Source: Hybos culiciformis (lineage: Eukaryota; Arthropoda; Insecta; Diptera; Hybotidae). From it: DNA of 64,000 bases. A program made the position numbers and the translations under genes. The notes beneath the pieces are model-generated. The model saw only the letters and a list, made by a program, of their open reading frames with translations. It had not been told where the DNA came from and searched no databases. Shown in pieces: positions 48,101 to 58,164 of the stretch. Position 1 is the stretch's first letter. Each line of letters starts with the position of its first letter. The DNA is taken from positions 11,015,829-11,079,828 of the forward strand of contig OZ023275.1 of NCBI GenBank assembly GCA_964007475.1. Reading direction: 5' to 3'.

Positions 48101-49144
48101 CTACTTAACTATTAAAAAATTATCTTTATAATATTTTAATTCGTCAATACTTTCTTTGATGTCCTCCAAACTTCTGTGAGAGAGAACCTTTTTTGGAGCT
48201 CCGGCGAATACAATTGGATTCCAACGCTTACACATTTCTTTAATAGTAGACACATCAAGAATTCTATAATGTAAATAATCATCAACTTTAGGCTAAAAAT
48301 ATAAAATTTAATTGGCTTCAAAATATTATAAATAAATATTGAATTTAATATTTTTATTCAAAGGTTCGGTACGTACCATAAATTCGTTGAGAAAATATCT
48401 ATCCACATAAATTGTATTTCCAGCTAATGGAGCAGTCCCCTTCTCCACATGATTTTGTAAAAATTCTAAAAGAATATTTTCTGCTTCAACAATAGTAGTT
48501 TTGGACTTCCTACATTCTTCAATTAAACCGGTCTAAAATAAATTAATATCTATAACTTTTTTTTGGATATAACCTTTTTGTTTTTCCTAATTAAATCCAC
48601 AAGTTATTTCATTCAGATTACTTAAAGAGTTATTAGTTCTTCATCTGGAGCTGGAATAAGGCTGAAAAAATCTGGCTCTGAAATATTATTCTCACATAAG
48701 TTTCCAATGCCTAGGTCCAATTCGATAAAATTAGTCTTAAATAATCCAAAAACGATATACCTACCGAATAATTCTACGTTTCCTGTACCAATGTAGATAA
48801 ATAGGAAATAAAAGTTGAAATTTTAGCTTCAAATGGGAGCGGGGAAGGAAGTGGGAATTATAAAAATCTGGAAAATTATTTCTGTAGAACTAGTTAAATA
48901 TAAAAAAATATAGGTCGTTAACCTAGGTAGGTACTTCTGTATGCTGTCGCATGCACCACTCATCCATTGAATTCAAAACACTTTCAGGTTGTCCAATTAC
49001 CAATCTCTGACATTCAGCAATAATATTTAAATTTTCATCAGTGATGAGACAACTTAATTCTAATATTTTGTCTGTTCTAATATTTAAACCAGACATTTCC
49101 ATGTCCATCCAAACTATTGAATTCGGTTTATTTATAAATTCCAT
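48101..49144 (-). CDS. REXO2: oligoribonuclease (REXO2 family), three exons
   Basis: Exons on the minus strand: 48935-49144, 48377-48532 and 48101-48292, all phase 0, giving 185 residues from the Met at 49144. The product is a 3'-5' exoribonuclease of the DEDDh family that degrades very short RNAs (down to dinucleotides), in mitochondria and cytosol. Visible motifs: WMDMEMSGL (first Asp and Glu of the active site, residues 14 and 16), LAGNTIYVDRYFL (second Asp), HYRILDVSTIKEM, and SHRSLEDIKESIDELKYY (catalytic His and last Asp). The length matches bacterial Orn; animal REXO2 is usually longer with a mitochondrial presequence. The frame stays open upstream of 49144 (KTIKLLKKFRFLYFRI would make a fair presequence), but that extension soon enters a transposon at 49218, so the true start is uncertain. 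Convergent with the EGF-repeat gene (265 bp between stops); divergent from NDUFA10. Confidence 0.93.
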
Positions 49145-49217
49145 TATACGAAAATACAAAAATCTGAATTTTTTTAATAATTTGATTGTTTTTAATATTA
49201 AATTAGTTATGATGGTC

Positions 49218-49508
49218 CAGACTGCGACGCCGACGAGTTTTTGTCCGCGTCGACGAACGTTGAAAAAAAAGTAAGCGACAGGCAGCGCCATCGGCGTGCA
49301 AAAAAAAAACATAAAAAAAAAAAAAACAAACAAAAAAAAAGTAAAAAAAAAAATGTGAAAAAAAGAAGTAAAAAACCGAAACAATATAAGAAATTTTTTT
49401 GGCACGCCGATAAAAAATATAAAATGCGACGAAGTGCGTCGTCCTGAGACGTCGACAGAAACGTTTTGCGACGGCGACCAAAAAAATCGATTGCGATGTC
49501 GCAGTCTG
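49218..49508. mobile_element. hAT-type foldback MITE just upstream of REXO2
   Basis: TGATGGTC lies on both sides (49210-49217 and 49509-49516), an 8-bp duplication. The ends CAGACTGCGACGCCGACGAG and, reversed, CAGACTGCGACATCGCAATC are inverted repeats, and the arms stay GC-rich and alignable (GTCGACG, AACGTT, ATCGGCGTGC) around an A-rich centre. Overlapping frames here on both strands are artefacts. It lies 74 bp from the REXO2 Met codon, inside its likely 5' UTR or promoter. Confidence 0.85.
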
Positions 49509-49763
49509 TGATGGTCAAAAAGTCAAAAATGTAAATAATAGATTCACTAACAGGGTTGCCAAACAGCATTTCTTAAATTCACAAAAAACAAAATTTAATT
49601 TAAAGGTTAGTACAAATAGTACAAATGTCACATTTTTGAAATTAGCACTCACTACTTGTATTTGTTTTTTTTTGTTCTAATTTTTAATTTTGTCAAATTG
49701 TATTTTAATTTTTTTTTAATAAAAGCCAATTAATAGTTCCAAATTTCATTCCAATCAATCCAA

Positions 49764-50088
49764 TGTCATCGTCATAATGCCTTCATAATTAGTTTTTTTT
49801 GACATGTATAATTTTTTTTAATTTGACATATGTTTTTGTTTTTAAATTGAAATTGAAACGTTTTTGAAATTTTAATTATTACTGTTTGAGAATTTGAGGA
49901 GGAAAGAAGTAAAGTAAAATAAAAAAGAAGTAAAGTAAATTAAATCGAAGTATTTTTTTTTATTGCAATTATTTTAAAATCACTTAAATTTCTTTATAAT
50001 TTATATTATTTTGGAAAAAGGAATAAATTACGTTTTTTTTTAAATATTTTAGTTGGATTATTTTATTTCATAAAGTACGTAGTTTACA
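49764..50088 (+). repeat. 5' LTR of the Ty3/gypsy element
   Basis: 325 bp, TGTCATCGTC...AGTTTACA (TG...CA ends). It matches the 3' LTR at 54810-55141 except for one 7-bp indel near 49925 as far as I can see, which points to a recent insertion. No matching target duplication was found next to the two LTRs. Confidence 0.95.
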
Positions 50089-50089
50089 A

Positions 50090-50103
50090 TCAGAAGTGGG
50101 ATT
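50090..50103 (+). promoter_or_regulatory. primer-binding site (tRNA-Leu-type)
   Basis: TCAGAAGTGGGATT starts one base after the 5' LTR and matches the complement of the T-arm/acceptor side of tRNA-Leu. The terminal TGG normally pairing with CCA is not present, so priming would start slightly inside the tRNA, as known for some gypsy lineages. Confidence 0.6.
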
Positions 50104-50132
50104 TTCAATATAATCCGCCATTTTGAACAATC

Positions 50133-53100
50133 ATGTCGAACGAGGAAGATAATAAAAATGATGTAGGTAATCAAGCGCTTGTCCAATTGTTAATAGACGC
50201 ACTACGTAATAATAATGCTTCTGCACAACCTGCTGAGACTACATATAGAATTATGCCTGATTTGAATAAGAGTATTCGAAAATTTAATGGCAAGGAAAAA
50301 TCTCATGAATCTAAAGACTGGTTGAAAACTTTGAAAGGTATTGCTGATTTGAATCAATGGCAGCCATCATTTCGATTGGAATGTGTACGAGCAAATTTAG
50401 AGGGTGCTGCGAAAAATTGGTTTAATGCATCTCAGATTGATTCTTGGGAAAAATTCGAAGAGAAATTCACTAAAACATTTATTGGTTGTTTGACAGTTTC
50501 GCAAAGGTGGAAAATTATTCATGAGCGTTATCAGAAGAAAGGTGAGGATATTATCGATTATTTTTTTGATAAATTAAGAATGTGTACTGAATTAGAATTG
50601 AGTTTTGCAGAAACTAGAGAACAAATTTTAGAAGGTTTTAGTTCCAGAGATTTGAAACAATTTTTATTTTGTCGAAAACATGTTGATGCCGATGAAATGA
50701 TTAATGATATTCGAGAGTACAACAAAATTATGCGTTCATCTGAAGTATCTGTATTTTTTGGTAAGAAAGGTTCAATTTCGTCTCCAACTTCGTCGTTACC
50801 AAGTTCATCAGAATCTGTAGCTGTACCAAGTACATCTGTTAAAAAATGTAGCAAATGTAATCGAATTGGTCACGTTGATGAATTTTGTTTAATGGGGAAA
50901 AAGAAAGATGAGGTGAAATGCTACAAGTGTGGTCAACTTGGACATTATAAATCCGAGTGTGTTAACGAAACGAAATGCATTCGTTGTAGTAAAGCTGGTC
51001 ATTTAATTAAAGATTGTCCAGAAAAAGTTAACGATAATCGAGATCAACCTAAAGCTGGTCCATCAAAATTAAATGTTCCAAAAACTGCTTTAATTAGTTC
51101 AACAAAAGAAGTATCTGATAGTAAATATTTTCAAGTAGCAAAATTAAATGGAGTAGATATCAAATCATTTATTGATAATGGCAGTAAATGTGTCATGTTG
51201 AAAGAATCGGTAGCTAAAGAAATGAAAATTAAATATGAAAAGAGAAATGATAAAATTGGTGGTTTCGGAAATGGTGTAATAAGATCTATTGGCATATTTG
51301 AAGGTGAGATTCAACTTGATCAGGCAACTGCTACTGTAAAAATTTATGTGGTGTCTGATGAATTTCTTCAGATTCCTTTGTTGATTGGTCAACCATTTAC
51401 TGAATGTGAACACATCACTATTATCAAAAGAGGTAATAATATTCGACTATTTGAAGAGAAAATAATAAAAGATCATGAATGCTTTAAAGATTTGGTTATT
51501 CCAAATTTACCAAAACCAAAAATTAATTTATGGGCTTCAACTGAAACGGTTATCCCTCCGAATCATATTGGATTCGTTAATGTATTTACTAACGAAACTT
51601 TTGAAAATAAGTTATACATAGAAGGTGGTTTAAACCGTGGAGGTTCACTAATTCCAAGTGGTATTTTGAATACAAATTGTAGTAACGTAGTAATTCCAGT
51701 ATTGAATGTTGGTAAACAAGATATTATTTTTGAGAAAGGAGATAAATTAGCGAGAGGTGAGCCATGTATTCAAGATTTAGAGATAGAAAGACAGAATAAT
51801 GAGGTATTAAGTATTGATGACAGTAGAGAATTTGTTCAAGATATTGTAATTGGTCCGAACGTTACACCTGATGGTAAGCAAAAATTGTTGAAATTATTAG
51901 TAAACTATAGAGATTGTTTTGCATTAACAGTTCATGAGTTGGGCTGTGTTAAAAATTTTGATTTAGAAATTGAGACTGAGAATGATGAGCCTATTGTTTA
52001 TCGTCCATATCGACTAAGTTATAGCGAAAGAGAATTTGTGCGTTCTGAGATGGAAGAGTTGAAATCTGCAGGAATAATTACTGATTCAACGTCAAATTTT
52101 GCAAGTCCAATTTTAATAGTGAAGAAAAAAGATGGTTCGAAACGTATTTGTATTGATTATCGTGCTCTTAATAAGATTACAAGAAAGATGAAATATCCAT
52201 TACCAGTAATGAGTGATCAAATTGACCGTTTAAGTGGCAAGAAATATTTTTCGATTTTGGATATGAAGAGTGGTTATTACCAAATACCAGTAAGCGAAAC
52301 TTCTCGTCATCGTACGGCTTTTGTGACCCCTGATGGGCATTACGAGTTTTTACGAATGCCGTTTGGAGTATGTAATGGGCCGCCTTTCTTTCAAAAGTTA
52401 ATTAATAATGTACTAGGGCCATTGAGATTTTCGGTTGCGTTAGCTTATTTCGACGATATTTTATCACCTTGTGAAACAGAAGATGAAGGTATTTTAAATC
52501 TCGTTAAAATTTTTGAGTGTTTACGACAAGCAAATTTGAAGTTGAACATAAAAAAATGTAAATTTTTATTTAATGAAGTTGAATTCCTTGGTTATGAAAT
52601 TGGTGAAGGAGTAATGAAACCTGGTAGAGCCAAAATGGAATGTATTGCAAATTTTCCAACACCTAAAAGCGTTCATCAAATCAGACAGTTTATCGGTCTT
52701 ACAAGTTATTTTCGTCGATTTGTTAAAGATTATGCATTACTAGCAAAACCTTTGACCAATCTCATCAAAAGTGATGTAAATTGGAATTGGGGACAACAAC
52801 AGAGTTTATCATTTGAAACTTTAAAATCAAAATTATCTGAGCCACCAGTTATTTGTCTATACTCACCAGAAGCAGAGACAGAAGTACACAGCGACGCTTG
52901 TAAAGATGGTTTAGGTGGTATATTATTACAACGTCAAAGTGATGGTAAATTTCATATTGTTTGTTGCGCTAGTAGACAAACTACGAAAGAAGAGTCAAAT
53001 TATCATTCAACAGAATTAGAGGCATTGGCAGTTGTATGGTCATTGGAGAAATTTAGAGTATATTTAATCGGTATCCAATTTCGTATCATAACCGATTGTA

Positions 53101-54776
53101 ATGCAGTCCGCAGTGCAATGACAAAAAAGAATCTTATCCCGCGTATTGGTCGTTGGTGGTTAAAGCTCCAAGAATATCAGTTTGAAATTGAGCATCGACC
53201 TGGAAAGAACTTACAACATGTAGACGCATTGAGCCGAAATCCATATTATGTACCTGAAGATACTGATACAGTAGCCGAATTAGTTTGCTTACATGCTAAT
53301 ATGGAAGAATATGATTGGATTTTATTGTTACAAAAAGCTGATCCTAAAATAGTTAATATCATAGAAGTTTTGGAGAAAAAGCATAATTTAACTAAAGGCG
53401 AAAAACAAATACATTTTGAATTTGAGTTACAAGATGGTAGAGTTTTCAGAAAAGTTGATAATGAGTTACGTTGGTATGTCCCGAAGAAGGCTAGATGTCA
53501 AATTGTTGCGAAGTGTCATAATCTTGGTCATATAGCACTTGATAAAACTTTAGCTAAAGTAAGAGAAAGTTATTGGTTTCCAAGAATGAAGAATTACGTA
53601 AAAGGGTTTATTGGGTCGTGTATTCAGTGTCTTTATCACAAACAGCCTGGAGGTAAACGACAAGGTATGCTTCATTCTATTGACAAAGTTGGAATTCCTT
53701 TCCATACTTTACACACTGATCATTTGGGTCCATTTGTTAGAAGTAAACGGGGAAATAATTACATATTAGCAATTATAGATGGGTTTACGAAATATTGTAT
53801 TATTAAACCAGTTCCAGATGTAAAATCAAGTACAACAGTTAATATTTTTGAAGAGATATTTGCAATGTTTGGTGTTCCTGTTCGTATTATATCAGATCAG
53901 GGTACTTCATTCACTGGGTTTCAATTTAAAAATATGTGCAAGCAACGAGATATCATCCATGTAAAGAATGCTACTGCTACTCCCAGATCAAACGGGCAAG
54001 TTGAACGTTTAAACCGTAGTATTACATCAATGTTGGCAACTTTATCCGAAGAAGAAGATGGAACTGATTGGGATTTACATGCGAATAAGATACAGTGGAG
54101 TTTGAATAATACTATACATTCTGTATTAAAGAAAACACCATTTCAAATATTGTTTAGTTATCAACCAAGAGATATTGATGGAAATCCGTTAGATGATGTG
54201 TTTCGTCGTAAAAGTGTGAATGAAAATATGATTGAACTTCGAAATCAAATGTTGGAATTAATTCGGATAAATCAAGAATATCAGCAAAAAGTATATAATA
54301 AAAAAAGATGTCCAGCTCATCAATATCTTCCTGGCGATTTTGTAATGGTAAAACGAAATTATAGTGCAACTGGAGAATCTATGAAGTTAAAGCCAAAGTA
54401 TAAAGGACCATATATTATTACTGAAGTTCTTCCTGGGGATCGTTATCGTGTTGAAGATAGCCCTGATATGCAACGGTCACAGAAATTTTATAATGGTATT
54501 GCTGCGGTAGATGATCTTAAATCAGTAATAGTACCAGATGAAGAATCGGACGAAGAGTTAGATGATAAATCAAATGAAGAATCAAATGAAGAATCAAATG
54601 AAGAATTGGATGATAAATCAAAAGAGGAATCACTTGAAGAGTCAATCCATAGCAAGGTAGAAGTTGAGGTTTCCACAGCTGAATCCGATGGTAATGCTGA
54701 ATCCAATAATACAGAAGTTCGTAGAAGTCGTAGAGTTGGTAAAAAGCCCAGACATCTTGATGATTTTGTTGAATAG
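50133..54776 (+). CDS. Gag-Pol polyprotein of the gypsy element, intact (1547 aa)
   Basis: One uninterrupted frame. In order: a Gag region (about 1-230) with a retrotransposon-gag-like segment near residues 50-190; three CCHC zinc knuckles starting at C239, C263 and C282; a retropepsin-like site FIDNGS with Asp348, where DNGS replaces the usual DTG/DSG; a reverse transcriptase (about 640-830) with CIDYRALN and YFDD at 772-775; RNase H with SDACKDG at Asp921; integrase with an HHCC finger (H1129, H1133, C1163, C1166) and a DD35E triad (D1196, D1255, E1291); then an acidic repeat tail (NEESNEESNEELDDKS). Gag and Pol are fused in frame, so no frameshift site is needed. No chromodomain and no env. 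With near-identical LTRs this copy may still be active; transcription is not shown by the sequence. Confidence 0.95.
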   Translation: MSNEEDNKNDVGNQALVQLLIDALRNNNASAQPAETTYRIMPDLNKSIRKFNGKEKSHESKDWLKTLKGIADLNQWQPSFRLECVRANLEGAAKNWFNASQIDSWEKFEEKFTKTFIGCLTVSQRWKIIHERYQKKGEDIIDYFFDKLRMCTELELSFAETREQILEGFSSRDLKQFLFCRKHVDADEMINDIREYNKIMRSSEVSVFFGKKGSISSPTSSLPSSSESVAVPSTSVKKCSKCNRIGHVDEFCLMGKKKDEVKCYKCGQLGHYKSECVNETKCIRCSKAGHLIKDCPEKVNDNRDQPKAGPSKLNVPKTALISSTKEVSDSKYFQVAKLNGVDIKSFIDNGSKCVMLKESVAKEMKIKYEKRNDKIGGFGNGVIRSIGIFEGEIQLDQATATVKIYVVSDEFLQIPLLIGQPFTECEHITIIKRGNNIRLFEEKIIKDHECFKDLVIPNLPKPKINLWASTETVIPPNHIGFVNVFTNETFENKLYIEGGLNRGGSLIPSGILNTNCSNVVIPVLNVGKQDIIFEKGDKLARGEPCIQDLEIERQNNEVLSIDDSREFVQDIVIGPNVTPDGKQKLLKLLVNYRDCFALTVHELGCVKNFDLEIETENDEPIVYRPYRLSYSEREFVRSEMEELKSAGIITDSTSNFASPILIVKKKDGSKRICIDYRALNKITRKMKYPLPVMSDQIDRLSGKKYFSILDMKSGYYQIPVSETSRHRTAFVTPDGHYEFLRMPFGVCNGPPFFQKLINNVLGPLRFSVALAYFDDILSPCETEDEGILNLVKIFECLRQANLKLNIKKCKFLFNEVEFLGYEIGEGVMKPGRAKMECIANFPTPKSVHQIRQFIGLTSYFRRFVKDYALLAKPLTNLIKSDVNWNWGQQQSLSFETLKSKLSEPPVICLYSPEAETEVHSDACKDGLGGILLQRQSDGKFHIVCCASRQTTKEESNYHSTELEALAVVWSLEKFRVYLIGIQFRIITDCNAVRSAMTKKNLIPRIGRWWLKLQEYQFEIEHRPGKNLQHVDALSRNPYYVPEDTDTVAELVCLHANMEEYDWILLLQKADPKIVNIIEVLEKKHNLTKGEKQIHFEFELQDGRVFRKVDNELRWYVPKKARCQIVAKCHNLGHIALDKTLAKVRESYWFPRMKNYVKGFIGSCIQCLYHKQPGGKRQGMLHSIDKVGIPFHTLHTDHLGPFVRSKRGNNYILAIIDGFTKYCIIKPVPDVKSSTTVNIFEEIFAMFGVPVRIISDQGTSFTGFQFKNMCKQRDIIHVKNATATPRSNGQVERLNRSITSMLATLSEEEDGTDWDLHANKIQWSLNNTIHSVLKKTPFQILFSYQPRDIDGNPLDDVFRRKSVNENMIELRNQMLELIRINQEYQQKVYNKKRCPAHQYLPGDFVMVKRNYSATGESMKLKPKYKGPYIITEVLPGDRYRVEDSPDMQRSQKFYNGIAAVDDLKSVIVPDEESDEELDDKSNEESNEESNEELDDKSKEESLEESIHSKVEVEVSTAESDGNAESNNTEVRRSRRVGKKPRHLDDFVE

Positions 54777-54790
54777 TATCGAGGGCGATA

Positions 54791-54809
54791 CAAGAGGAGG
54801 ATGGCCGAA
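54791..54809 (+). promoter_or_regulatory. polypurine tract of the gypsy element
   Basis: The purine-rich CAAGAGGAGGATGGCCGAA lies directly before the 3' LTR, the expected plus-strand primer position. Confidence 0.6.
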
Positions 54810-55141
54810 TGTCATCGTCATAATGCCTTCATAATTAGTTTTTTTTGACATGTATAATTTTTTTTAATTTGACATATGTTTTTGTTTTTAAATTGAAATT
54901 GAAACGTTTTTGAAATTTTAATTATTACTGTTTGAGAATTTGAGGAGGAAAGAAGTAAAGTAAAATAAAAAAAGAATTAGAAGTAAAGTAAATTAAATCG
55001 AAGTATTTTTTTTTATTGCAATTATTTTAAAATCACTTAAATTTCTTTATAATTTATATTATTTTGGAAAAAGGAATAAATTACGTTTTTTTTTAAATAT
55101 TTTAGTTGGATTATTTTATTTCATAAAGTACGTAGTTTACA
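54810..55141 (+). repeat. 3' LTR of the Ty3/gypsy element
   Basis: 332 bp, same ends as the 5' LTR, seven bases longer because of an extra AAGAATT-like insertion near 54970-54980. The deep A/T tracts make promoter motifs hard to pick. Confidence 0.95.
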
Positions 55142-55814
55142 CATTGGTCACTTGAAAATACAAAAAAAGCTATTTTATTTTTGTTGTGATGTTGAAAATG
55201 AACAATTTTTTATTAATGCCGAAAAAGCCGCCGCGCCGTCATCGTCACAGTCTGTATAATCCGCTCATACTTATTTTTTTGTTTACATTTACAAATAGTT
55301 TGATCACACGGTAACACTTTTTATTGCAATCAAAATCATCTGTTTAATGTCAAAAAATTGAGGGGAAATTTGAATATCACAAAAAAATTTCTTCATTTTT
55401 CTTGAAAAAGAAAATAAATCAAAATATTCAAAATAATAGAAAAATAAATAGTTTGAATTTTGAAAATTTTCATAAAGGTAAATAAATAACTTATAAATTA
55501 TCGAAAAATAAAAATAAATAAAAATTTTAAATTCAAATATTATTTTAACACAACTTTGGTGGACGAATCAGTTTATTGATGGATTCTTTGGTGATGTAAC
55601 CAGTACCAGTGGTTAAGTTAAAAGATAAAATATTTTATTTTTATTTTCGTCCACCAATGATTACCCCAACGAACGAAGACCCAAAATAAAATATTATTAT
55701 TATCATTATACCTATTGATTTAAGGCTTTATTCTTAAATTTTATGTTTTCCTTCACTTGAAATTGGCTTGTTGCGCTATTAACATTTTTTACTTTTCATT
55801 ATTTTTTTGTTAGA
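55142..55814. promoter_or_regulatory. upstream region of NDUFA10 (and of REXO2 before the retrotransposon)
   Basis: Contains a GC-rich word near 55228-55258 (GCCGCCGCGCCGTCATCG, then CACAGTCTGT) that resembles the right end of the hAT foldback at 49218-49508 and may be a fragment of it. A 12-base inverted pair, TTGGTGGACGAA near 55556 and TTCGTCCACCAA near 55647, could form a stem about 100 bases wide. Both features lie in the likely promoter or 5' UTR. Confidence 0.45.
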
Positions 55815-58084
55815 ATGGCAGGTGTTATTCGAGTAGGAATTGTTCGGGTACTGGGACGGCAGCAGTCGTCTTTTTTGTCCGCCCAAAATACAATACCAAC
55901 AACATTTGCAGCTCGTAATATTTCTGGAAAATCAATGAAAGGAAATGCACCAAGACCAGTTAAGCCAAAACCATGGCCATATCAGGAAAAGAAATATGGG
56001 ATTTTCCAAGCGCTATATGAGAAAACTTCAAAACGTATAGATGAAAATTCGAAATTAATTGTTGTTGAGGGTCCAATTGCAGTGGGAAAATCAAAATTCG
56101 CCAAAGAATTGGCAGACGAATTGGAAATGCTTTATGTTCCGCAAGCAGATATGGATTTAATATACATTAATTCATATTCTTATGACATGAGAAAATTGGA
56201 TCCACAAATGCCCGAATCATGTCGCAGTTATGATAATACAAATTTTTGCTGTGATCCGAAACACCCATTGGCTGCTCAATATCAACTTCGAATGTATTAT
56301 TTGAGATATTCACAGTATATTGACGCATTGGCTCATATTCTTAATACCGGCCAAGGTGTTGTTATGAATCGTTGCGTTTATTCTGATTTTGTATTCCTTG
56401 AAACGATGTTTAAAAATAATTATATTTCGAAAGGCGCCAGATCATTTTATTATGATGTCAGACATAATACAATCGGAGAGTTATTAAAGCCTCATTTAGT
56501 CATTTATTTGGATTGTCCAGTTAATGTTGTAAAGGTAAAATGTAATTTAGGTACGGATTTAATTTATAAGAACTTCTTATTAAGAAGTCATATTACATAT
56601 TTAAAATCACTTTATTGACCGTTGGCCTTATTTAGTCTTTGTTTTTGTGGTTTCGAACCTTAACGATATTGTAGTTTTGTCTATATAATCATAGTTTTGT
56701 CTATGTAATCTGAATATTTTTAAACAAAATTATTAGTTTATGTTTTTTCCCTTGTTTTACCATTTTTAATAAATTTCATTTTCACTGGATTTTGTTTTGA
56801 ATGAATAATATATGTTTGTTGTTGAAAGCTTTAAAAATGAATTTCATGATTTGAAATTGAAAAAACACCTTAATCTAAAATCTAAAAAAAAATGGGGCAA
56901 ATAAAACTATGATAAAAAAAAATTACCAAAGCGATCCATAAATCACATTGTAGAGATACACAAACGTTTATATGAAAAAAAGTTACCAGATTCATATATA
57001 GATTCTTTAATTTCATACATAGATTATAATTTAGAAATATATGTATATATACAAAATTAAAAAGCTCGTTAAAGAAAGATTTGATTAATTTAATTAATAT
57101 TTGTAGGAAAATATTAAAAAGAGAAATCTTCCTCATGAGGTGGTCACAGAGCTTTTCACGGATAAATATTTGGAAGATATGGAAACAATTTATAAGCAAC
57201 AATACCTGAAAGATATAAGTGTTCATGCTGATTTGATGGTTTATGATTGGTCAACTGGTGGTGATACTGAAGTTGTTGTTGAAGATATTGAACGCATTGA
57301 TTTCAACAAATTTGAAGAAGATTTTTATAATAAGAAAATGAAAGATTGGCGTTTCCCATTAGAATGGGATTGGTGTGAGGCTCGCATAAAATATTCTAAT
57401 GAGAAATATAGGCTGATGAACTATTTTAATATACCAAGATTTGATGTGCCAGAACTTTTAAGAACTCCTGAAGATTCCGAAAAATGGAGAGAAATTTGGT
57501 TGAACGTAAGACATAAACAATATTTAAATAGTTTTCATATTATTTTTCAATTTTTGACAAATTAAATATTTGACTATACAACCCAAGAAAGAGAAACTAT
57601 ACAACCCAAGAAAGAGATCTGAATGTTCATTATAAAACGTTAAATATATATCTTATTTATTGATATGGTTTCTTATTTATACTCTAAACATTTCTCAATT
57701 AATTGATAATAAACGGCTCTTATTTTCATTGTGTTTTTTAAGCAGCCTCTTTCTTATATGTTAAGAATCTCATATCAAATGATTAGAATCACTCACAATA
57801 TCCAAAATGTTGGATTAATATTTTCTTTGAGGAAAGTTTAATATTTCATTTAAAATTAATATTTCACGACCACGATCCAAAAAAAAAAAACTTTTCACCA
57901 ACTTTTTATTTGATATTAATAAAATTATTCTGATAATTTCGCATTTAAATTTTAGTACTAAATAATTAAATTTTGCTTATTTTTTTAGGCACCAGGCATG
58001 AAATATTGTAAGGGTTATAATTCAGATATGGGTGACACGGGAATTATTACGAAAACCAAAATGAATTTACGAAATTCTGAATAA
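55815..58084 (+). CDS. NDUFA10: NADH dehydrogenase 1 alpha subcomplex subunit 10, mitochondrial (three exons)
   Basis: Exons 55815-56534, 57107-57505 and 57989-58084, all phase 0 with GT-AG borders, giving 404 residues, close to the 407 I recall for the fly orthologue ND-42. It is an accessory subunit of respiratory complex I in the inner mitochondrial membrane (matrix side), built on a deoxynucleoside-kinase fold. Visible: a basic, Ser/Ala-rich mitochondrial presequence (about residues 1-37), the P-loop VVEGPIAVGKSKFAKELA (about 84-101), the segment QYQLRMYYLRYSQY, VMNRCVYSDFVF, and the C-terminal region FPLEWDWCEARIKYSNEKYR and IPRFDVPEL. The C-terminal exon ends MKYCKGYNSDMGDTG..., conserved in this family. 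AATAAA at 58158-58163. Introns are 572 and 483 bp. It is head-to-head with REXO2, with the gypsy element between them. Confidence 0.96.
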
Positions 58085-58164
58085 TCTGAATCGAGTTTTG
58101 ATTTCTTCAAATTAGTGGTCATCAATTCTGATTATATGTTATGTTTTTGTAAATTAAAATAAAA

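Larger units (their letters stand above)
49764..55141 (+). mobile_element. complete Ty3/gypsy LTR retrotransposon, Mag-like
   Basis: LTR - primer site - one long ORF - polypurine tract - LTR, 5378 bp. The primer-binding site (50090-50103, TCAGAAGTGGGATT) is complementary to the 3' part of animal tRNA-Leu, a few bases in from the CCA end. The purine-rich stretch GAGGAGGATGGCCGA precedes the 3' LTR. The insertion separates REXO2 from NDUFA10. Three CCHC knuckles and a single gag-pol frame without env suggest the Mag clade, but a tree would be needed. A usual 4-6-bp target duplication is not visible (flanks ATCCAA / CATTGG). Confidence 0.93.

Noticed and set aside
49203..49569. Several overlapping frames on both strands upstream of REXO2
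   Set aside because: They fall in the foldback MITE at 49218-49508 and its A-rich centre and have no domain. Only the part from 49144 downward is REXO2.
54488..54793. Serine-rich minus-strand frame
   Set aside because: Shadow of the acidic repeat tail of the gypsy Gag-Pol.
49750..55150. Target-site duplication of the gypsy element
   Set aside because: Flanks ATCCAA (left) and CATTGG (right) do not match as a direct repeat; CCAATG/CATTGG are inverted, which I take as coincidence or later change.
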